64,000 bases of DNA from JANXMY01 sp965246745 (GTDB lineage Bacteria; Armatimonadota; Armatimonadia; Armatimonadales; Capsulimonadaceae): positions 2,480,001-2,544,000 of the forward strand of contig OZ251980.1 in NCBI GenBank assembly GCA_965246745.1, given 5' to 3'. Shown piece by piece: positions 58,957 to 64,000 of this stretch. Made by a program: the position numbers and the translations under genes. Each line of letters starts with the position of its first letter. Within the stretch, counting starts at the first letter, position 1. Below the pieces are notes generated by a model, which did no database searches, was not told the origin of the DNA, and was given only the letters and a program-made list of their open reading frames with translations.

Positions 58957-61050
58957 ATGTTTTTCTCTGCCAAATCGCGCCGGACTTCGCCGCGCCGAAT
59001 TTCTTTGCTGGCCGGAGCGGCGTGTGCGCTGCTGGCGGCGACGGGAGCGGCGCGGGCCGACCAGAGTGTCTACACGGACTCGCTGCAAAACGGGTGGACC
59101 AACTGGAGCTGGGCCGGCGTGAACTTTTCGGCGGCCGGCACCGTCCACAGCGGCGCGGACGCAATTTCGGCGCAGGCGGGGCCGTACCAGGCGCTTTACC
59201 TCCACCATGCCGCGCAGTCCGCCGCCAGGTTGACCGCGCTGCGGTTTTGGATTCACGGCGGGGTGTCGGGCGGGCAAAAGCTGCAAGTGCAGGCGACCCT
59301 CGGCGGCGCGGCGCAGCCGGCTTACGCGCTTTCGCCGCTGCGGGCGAATGCCTGGACGCTGGTGACGATCCCGCTGGCGGCGCTGGGGGTGACGACGCAA
59401 ACCGATTTCGACGGCTTTTGGGTTCAAGACAGCAGCGGACAGGCCGGAGCGGGAACGTTTTTTGTGGACGACGCCGCGCTGCTCACCGCGCCGGCCGGGA
59501 CGACGATTACCATTGACGCCGCCGCCGGCCGCCGCGCGATCAGCCCGCTGATTTATGGGGTCGCTTACGCCGACGCCCAAAGCCTCGCGCTTTTGAATGC
59601 CCCGCTGAACCGGCAGGGCGGCAACAATACCACCCGCTACAACTGGCTGCTGAACGCCGACAGCAAGGGCGCGGACTATTTTTTTGAGAGCCTCGGCGAC
59701 CCGAGCGCGACCCCCGGCGAGCGCGGGGACACGTTTATCGCCGCCTCGAAAGCCGGCGGCGCTCAGCCGATGCTGACTGTGCCGATGATCGGCTGGACCG
59801 CCAAGCTCGGCCCGAGCCGGGGCAAGCTGTCGTCGTTCTCGGTCGCCAAGTACGGCCCGCAAAAAGCCGCCGATGTGCAGTGGATGCCCGATGCCGGCAG
59901 CGGCGTGCGTCCCGACGGCACGCTGATTACGGGCAATGACCCGAGCGACGCTTCGGCCCCTGCGACGCCTGACTTTCAAGCCGGCTGGGTCAGCCACCTG
60001 GTTGGCAAATGGGGCCAAGCCGCAAAAGGCGGCCTCCGGTACTACCTGCTGGACAACGAGCCGAGCTTGTGGCACCAAACGCACCGGGACGTTCACCCGC
60101 AGCCGGCGACGCTGGACGAGATCAAAGCCGATGTGCTGGCGTACAGCGCCAAAATCAAAAGCGCCGACCCGTCGGCGGTTGTGGTCGGTCCCGAGGAATG
60201 GGGCTGGCCGGGCTTTTTGTATTCCGGGGCCGATCAGCAGTACCGCAGCACGCACGGCTACGCGGCAGCGCCCGACAAAAACGCGCACGGCGGCCTCGAT
60301 GCCCTGCCCTGGCTTTTGGACCAGGTCCGCAAAAACGACGCGGCGACGGGGCACCGGTCGCTGGATGTTCTCAGCGTCCACTTTTACCCGCAGGGCGGCG
60401 AGTTCAGCGCTGCCGCCGACACGGCGACGACGCTTTTGCGGAACCGCTCCACCCGGCAGCTTTGGGACCCGAATTATGTGTCGGAAAGCTGGATCGGCGA
60501 CAAAGTCATGCTGATCCCCCGGCTGCAAGCCTGGTCCGCCGCGTACTACCCCGGCACGGGAACCGCCATCACCGAATACAACTGGGGCTCGGAAAACTCC
60601 ATGAGCGGCGCGACGGCGCAGGCCGACGTGCTCGGCATTTTCGGGCGCGAGGGTCTGTCCCTGGCCGCCCGGTGGACCACGCCGGACCCGTCCACGCCGA
60701 CGTTTAAAGCGATGCAGATGTTTCGCAACTACGACGGCAAAAAGTCCGGCTTCGGCGAAACGAGCGTGGCTGACGCCGCGCCGGACCCCGACACGCTGTC
60801 GTCGTTTGCGGCGCTGCGCCGGCTCGACGGGGCGCTGACCGTGATGGTAATCAACAAAAGCCCGTTTGCGGCAAGCGCCGCCGGCGTGTCGCTGCTGCAT
60901 TTCGCGCCCGGCCCGGCGGCGCAGGTCTGGCAGCTCACCTCCGCCAACGCCGTCACGCGCCTGCCCGACGCGCCGGTTTCCGGCAGCACGCTCGCCCTCA
61001 CCGTCCCCGCGCAAAGCATCACGCTGCTGGTCATTCCGAGAGCCAAATAG
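58957..61050 (+). CDS. Secreted GH44 endoglucanase/xyloglucanase, second copy
   Basis: A protein of 697 residues, with signal peptide (SLLAGAACALLAATGAARA) preceded by two Arg-Arg pairs that may mark Tat export. The same domains as the copy at 36587-38734 follow: beta-rich N-terminal domain, GH44 barrel with LNRQGGNNTTRYNW, LLDNEPSLWHQTHRD (acid/base) and ITEYNWGSEN (nucleophile), and a C-terminal beta domain. Large parts of the two are alike, so they arose by duplication. The 249 bases before it hold no gene; an AAAGGAAC ribosome site precedes the ATG. Confidence 0.9.
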   Translation: MFFSAKSRRTSPRRISLLAGAACALLAATGAARADQSVYTDSLQNGWTNWSWAGVNFSAAGTVHSGADAISAQAGPYQALYLHHAAQSAARLTALRFWIHGGVSGGQKLQVQATLGGAAQPAYALSPLRANAWTLVTIPLAALGVTTQTDFDGFWVQDSSGQAGAGTFFVDDAALLTAPAGTTITIDAAAGRRAISPLIYGVAYADAQSLALLNAPLNRQGGNNTTRYNWLLNADSKGADYFFESLGDPSATPGERGDTFIAASKAGGAQPMLTVPMIGWTAKLGPSRGKLSSFSVAKYGPQKAADVQWMPDAGSGVRPDGTLITGNDPSDASAPATPDFQAGWVSHLVGKWGQAAKGGLRYYLLDNEPSLWHQTHRDVHPQPATLDEIKADVLAYSAKIKSADPSAVVVGPEEWGWPGFLYSGADQQYRSTHGYAAAPDKNAHGGLDALPWLLDQVRKNDAATGHRSLDVLSVHFYPQGGEFSAAADTATTLLRNRSTRQLWDPNYVSESWIGDKVMLIPRLQAWSAAYYPGTGTAITEYNWGSENSMSGATAQADVLGIFGREGLSLAARWTTPDPSTPTFKAMQMFRNYDGKKSGFGETSVADAAPDPDTLSSFAALRRLDGALTVMVINKSPFAASAAGVSLLHFAPGPAAQVWQLTSANAVTRLPDAPVSGSTLALTVPAQSITLLVIPRAK

Positions 61051-61064
61051 CCCCGCAAGCCGGC

Positions 61065-61105
61065 AAAGCCGCTTCGGTCTTTTTGCAGACCGAAGCGGCT
61101 TTTTC
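61065..61105 (+). terminator. Terminator after GH44 copy 2
   Basis: AAAGCCGCTTCGGTCT-ttttgc-AGACCGAAGCGGCTTTTT, strong stem with T-run, also usable from the other side. Confidence 0.93.
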
Positions 61106-61120
61106 GGGTATCATAGACGC

Positions 61121-61570
61121 ATGACACTCACTCTGACAAAGCCGCAAGGCACAAGCGTCGCCGCAGACCCCGCGCAAACGCGGCAGGAGTGGGAAAAGGA
61201 GGCGGCGCGGCTCGCCGACGACGTTCAAGCGTGGGCGAATGAGGCGGCGCGTGGCTGGCGCGTGGAGCGCGACGAGAAAGAATTGTCCGAGGAAGCGGTC
61301 GGCGGGGTCTACCGCGTGCCGATGGTGACAATTCACGCGCCGCAGGGCCGGCTCATTTTAGAGCCGGTCGCGCGGGCAGCCTTCAGGGCGGAAGGCCGGG
61401 TAGACCTCTCCGCCTGGCCGAGCTTATTCCGCGTCATGCTGCTGCACAAGCCGACTGGCCGGAACGGGGCATTGGAATGGGTTGTGCGGACCGAGTCCGG
61501 CCTGGACTGGCCGCAGCCGTGGAGCCGTGAGACGTTCCTAACGCTGGCCGATGGGCTGCTGAAAGCGTAG
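61121..61570 (+). CDS. Hypothetical protein coupled to a HEPN gene
   Basis: A protein of 149 residues. Helical N-terminus (QEWEKEAARLADDVQAWANEAARGW) then a mixed alpha/beta part (VTIHAPQGRLILEPVARAAF). I do not recognise it. Its stop codon overlaps the next gene's GTG start (TAGTG), so the two are translationally coupled. In HEPN modules the partner is often a nucleotidyltransferase, but its motifs are not visible here. Confidence 0.55.
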   Translation: MTLTLTKPQGTSVAADPAQTRQEWEKEAARLADDVQAWANEAARGWRVERDEKELSEEAVGGVYRVPMVTIHAPQGRLILEPVARAAFRAEGRVDLSAWPSLFRVMLLHKPTGRNGALEWVVRTESGLDWPQPWSRETFLTLADGLLKA

Positions 61571-61986
61571 TGAGCTACCTTCATGTGCAGCGGCTGGTAG
61601 TCATTGCAGAGGACTACGCGGCGGTGCGGCAGGCTGTCCTTCGATCTCTCCAAGACGCCAGCCTTCCCGGTTATGCTCAGCTAAACCGGGCGGAAGGCAG
61701 CCTGGAAACGGCTTATATCGCCCGGATGTTCACCGAGTTTGAGGGAATTCTGCGTCTGCATCTCAGTACGAACGACCCGCGCGGGCGCGTCGTCCCGCGA
61801 AGCATCTATGAAGTCATCAATCGTACCGCGTCCGTTTGGCGCATTCCAAACGCTGTCCGCGACGATGTGCAGCGGGCGCGGGAATACCGCAATTCCGTCG
61901 TTCATCCCGACAGTACGACCCATGCCGCAATCCCATTCAACGACGCTCGGAGCATTTTAAGCAAGTTCTTAGCGCGGTTGCCCTAA
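61570..61986 (+). CDS. HEPN-like protein with Rx4H motif
   Basis: A protein of 138 residues from a GTG at 61570. The all-helical sequence ends in DDVQRAREYRNSVVHPDS: RNSVVH is the R-x4-H motif of HEPN ribonucleases. Such domains cut RNA and usually come as toxin or defence partners. The upstream coupled gene is the likely partner. It converges on and overlaps by four bases the stop of the phosphatase gene on the other strand. Confidence 0.6.
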   Translation: MSYLHVQRLVVIAEDYAAVRQAVLRSLQDASLPGYAQLNRAEGSLETAYIARMFTEFEGILRLHLSTNDPRGRVVPRSIYEVINRTASVWRIPNAVRDDVQRAREYRNSVVHPDSTTHAAIPFNDARSILSKFLARLP

Positions 61987-63980
61987 ATCCGGCGCAGGGT
62001 GAGGACGGCGACATCGTCGCGGAAAATGCCGCCGCTGGAGTCGGCGGCGGCGCGGACGAGCGCTTCGGCCTGCGCCTCGACCGGAAGGTCTGTAGGCAGG
62101 GCGGCCAGCAGGCGGCGCAGGCCGGCGGTGCCGAGCAGCTCGCGGCGGCTCGGGCCGGCTTCGGACAGGCCGTCGGTATAAAGCAGCAGCAGGTCGCCGG
62201 GGCCGAGGGTCAGAAGGCTTTCGGTGTAGGCGGCGTTCTGGTCTACCCCGAGCGGCGGGCCGGTCGGCTCCAGCTCTTCGATGCGTCCGTCACTGCGCCG
62301 GACCAGGCCCGGCTCGTGGCCGCAGGACGCATACACAATCGTGCCGGCGGCGGCATCGTAGACCCCGACAAAGGCCGTCACGAAGCCCGCCAGCAAATCG
62401 TGCGCGGTGACAATCGTGTTCAGACTGGCGGCGGCGGCAGCAGGCCGCCGGGACAGGTACAGGGTGGTGCGGAGCGAGTTGCGGACCAGCGCAAGCTGGG
62501 CGGCGGCGGCCAGGCCCTTGCCGGAAACGTCGCCGATCACCACGGCATACAGCTCTTTGTCCAATGCAAACAAGTCGAAAAAGTCGCCGCCGACCTGCGC
62601 TTCCTGCAAAGCCGGGCGGGTGTACGATGCCACGTCCAGGCCCGGCACCGACGGCGGCAGAGGCGGCTGCAAGGCGTCCTGAAGCTGCGAGGCGATGTTG
62701 CGCTCCCGCGCGGCCAGCCGCTCGCGCTCGGCTTCCAGCGCCTTGCGCTCGGTGATGTCCTGAAAAAACACCGACAAGCCGCCGGGCGACGGAAACAAGC
62801 GCACGGCCCGCCACGACGCAAGCGGCGCGTAGTAATCTTCCACCGTCAGCGGCTCGTTCTGCGCCATCGCCCGGTGATACTCGGCGTAAAACGAGCTGCC
62901 GACCGCTTCCGGGAACTCGTCCCAAACCACGCGCCCGACCAGCTCGCCGCGTGTCCGGCGCAGCATCGCTTCCGCCTGCGCGTTGACATAAGTAAAGCGC
63001 CAGTCGCGGTCCAGGGCATAAAAGCCGTCGGTGATGCTTTCCAGCGTGTGGGCGATGGCTTCCGCTTCGCGGGCCAGGGCGCGGGCCTGCCGGGTGACTT
63101 CCACAGTCAGCCAGGTGCGCTCGACCACGGTTTGCAGCAGGGCGACTTCGTCAGGCGTCCAGCGGCGCGGGACCGGGCTGTGGACTCCGATGCAGGAAAC
63201 CAAGCGGTCCGAGTGGACCACCGGCACGCCGATATGGGCGCGGATGCCGAGGGCGTCATAAGCCGGAAGGCTGTCCGGCGGCACCTGCACCGGGTCCGCG
63301 CGAACATCTTCCACCACCACCGCCCGGCCCGCCGTGTAGGCCGCCCCGACATACTCGCCGAACGATGAAATCGGAAACACGCCGGCCATGCTGGCGACCG
63401 ACGGGTCGGCGCGGTAATCCGGCTGGGTCGTGCAGGTATCGGCCTCGATGTCAATGTCCACAAAGACGCAGCGGGCGACGCCCAGGAACTCGCCGACCGA
63501 CCGCAGGGCATCGGCGACTACCTCGTCGGGGTCGGACACGCGCCGCGCCCGCTCGGCCAGGCCGGCGAGAAACTCTTCGCGCCGCCGCCGCTCGGCCAGC
63601 GCGGTGGTGTCGCTGAAAAAGACCGAAAGACCGTCGGCGGTCGGAAACGCCCGCGCTTCAAACCAGGCGGAGAGCGGGGGAAAGTATTCTTCCGCCGAAA
63701 CGGCGGCTCCCTCGGCGGCGGCCCGGCGGTAAGCCCGCTCAAAGGCCGTGCCGATTACCTGCGGAAACTCATTCCAAATCACCTGCCCGAGCAGCCCCTC
63801 GCGCGGGCGGCCCAGCAGCCGCTCGGCATGGGCATTGACATAGGTGAAGCGCCAGGCGGTGTCGAGGGCGAAAAACGCATCGGCGATGCCTTCCAAGATG
63901 CGGGCGGCGGCGCTGCCCGGCAGCAGGGATAAATCGGGGTGGGACAAATTGGGCTGGGGCGGCATTTGGGGGTCGTTCAC
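61983..63980 (-). CDS. PAS-GAF-PAS-SpoIIE (PP2C-type) signalling phosphatase
   Basis: About 665 residues. First PAS domain near 20-125 (ILEGIADAFFALDTAWRFTYVN), GAF around 140-290 (IGVPVVHSDRLVSCIGVHS), second PAS 310-420 (LESITDGFYALDRDWRFTYVN), short coiled-coil (ERLAARERNIASQLQDALQP) and a SpoIIE/RsbU phosphatase domain with VGGDFFDLF, AVVIGDVSGKGLAAA and LLLLYTDGLSEAG. The metal aspartates are present. It probably acts on an anti-sigma antagonist. The start is near the window edge: a GTG at 63980 after AAGG/AGGA is most likely, a TTG at 63998 or ATG at 63965 are possible. Confidence 0.88.
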   Translation of the reverse strand: MNDPQMPPQPNLSHPDLSLLPGSAAARILEGIADAFFALDTAWRFTYVNAHAERLLGRPREGLLGQVIWNEFPQVIGTAFERAYRRAAAEGAAVSAEEYFPPLSAWFEARAFPTADGLSVFFSDTTALAERRRREEFLAGLAERARRVSDPDEVVADALRSVGEFLGVARCVFVDIDIEADTCTTQPDYRADPSVASMAGVFPISSFGEYVGAAYTAGRAVVVEDVRADPVQVPPDSLPAYDALGIRAHIGVPVVHSDRLVSCIGVHSPVPRRWTPDEVALLQTVVERTWLTVEVTRQARALAREAEAIAHTLESITDGFYALDRDWRFTYVNAQAEAMLRRTRGELVGRVVWDEFPEAVGSSFYAEYHRAMAQNEPLTVEDYYAPLASWRAVRLFPSPGGLSVFFQDITERKALEAERERLAARERNIASQLQDALQPPLPPSVPGLDVASYTRPALQEAQVGGDFFDLFALDKELYAVVIGDVSGKGLAAAAQLALVRNSLRTTLYLSRRPAAAAASLNTIVTAHDLLAGFVTAFVGVYDAAAGTIVYASCGHEPGLVRRSDGRIEELEPTGPPLGVDQNAAYTESLLTLGPGDLLLLYTDGLSEAGPSRRELLGTAGLRRLLAALPTDLPVEAQAEALVRAAADSSGGIFRDDVAVLTLRRI

Positions 63981-64000
63981 GGGTCCTGGCCTTGTCAAAA

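Noticed and set aside
61836..63368. Plus-strand frame opposite the SpoIIE-type phosphatase
   Set aside because: The minus strand has unambiguous PAS, GAF and phosphatase motifs.

Overview
The window joins two kinds of DNA. From about 20 kb rightwards it is ordinary chromosome of a GC-rich (about 65%) bacterium, most likely a member of Armatimonadota (Capsulimonas-like). The pointers are a DUF1559-type prepilin with the motif FTLIELLVVIAIIAILAAIL followed by LKQIGLGIVQYNQDFDE-like sequence, LacI-type carbohydrate control, several plant-polysaccharide glycosidases (two GH44, a GH140-like, GH4, GH57), Tat-exported ferritin-like proteins and many palindromic intergenic repeats. The phylum is inferred from gene content, not from a marker gene.

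The left 19.6 kb looks like a mosaic mobile island that ends at a tRNA-His gene (19648-19722). Its tyrosine integrase (18432-19514) sits beside the tRNA 3' end. Behind it come a replication-type protein with a low-complexity middle and a small coupled gene (16427-18297), then a six-gene leftward operon (7950-16196). That operon matches the single-strand DNA phosphorothioation cassette sspB-sspC-sspD followed by three genes in the place of sspF-sspG-sspH. Facing it is a rightward pair, a GIY-YIG nuclease and a DndB-like DGQHR protein (6127-7898). Left of these lie a consensus promoter, a hairpin and a tRNA-Asp-like gene (5830-6029), a RecB/RNase H-like nuclease gene with a missing 5' end (4179-5558), and a GC-rich sulfide/persulfide cluster (ArsR regulator, ICMT-like methyltransferase, rhodanese, persulfide dioxygenase-rhodanese, TauE exporter; 364-4178). 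The other end of the island was not found and probably lies outside the window.

Chromosomal layout after tRNA-Lys (19888): DUF1223, cytochrome b and FMN reductase; DUF4385; GH57 branching enzyme; an ATPase plus PD-(D/E)XK-like nuclease pair (25431-26943) that could be a small defence module; a nucleotidyltransferase-mutase fusion; a run of small coupled genes (30104-32382); CysH; a toxin/immunity-like pair; Tgt; GH44; lipoprotein and prepilin; LacI and GH140-like; two tandem pairs of ferritin-like genes; a five-gene run ending in a PPIase and MazG; GH4; an island gene flanked by inverted repeats; AraC; BrnTA toxin-antitoxin; prolyl oligopeptidase; a second GH44; a HEPN gene pair; and a PAS-GAF-PAS-SpoIIE phosphatase at the right edge.

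Functionally, the island combines DNA sulfur modification and restriction with sulfur-handling enzymes and its own integration and replication genes. The chromosomal part is built for degrading and storing glycans, with small toxin-like cassettes and at least five kinds of palindromic repeat filling the intergenic spaces. All assignments rest on reading motifs by eye; no database search was run.
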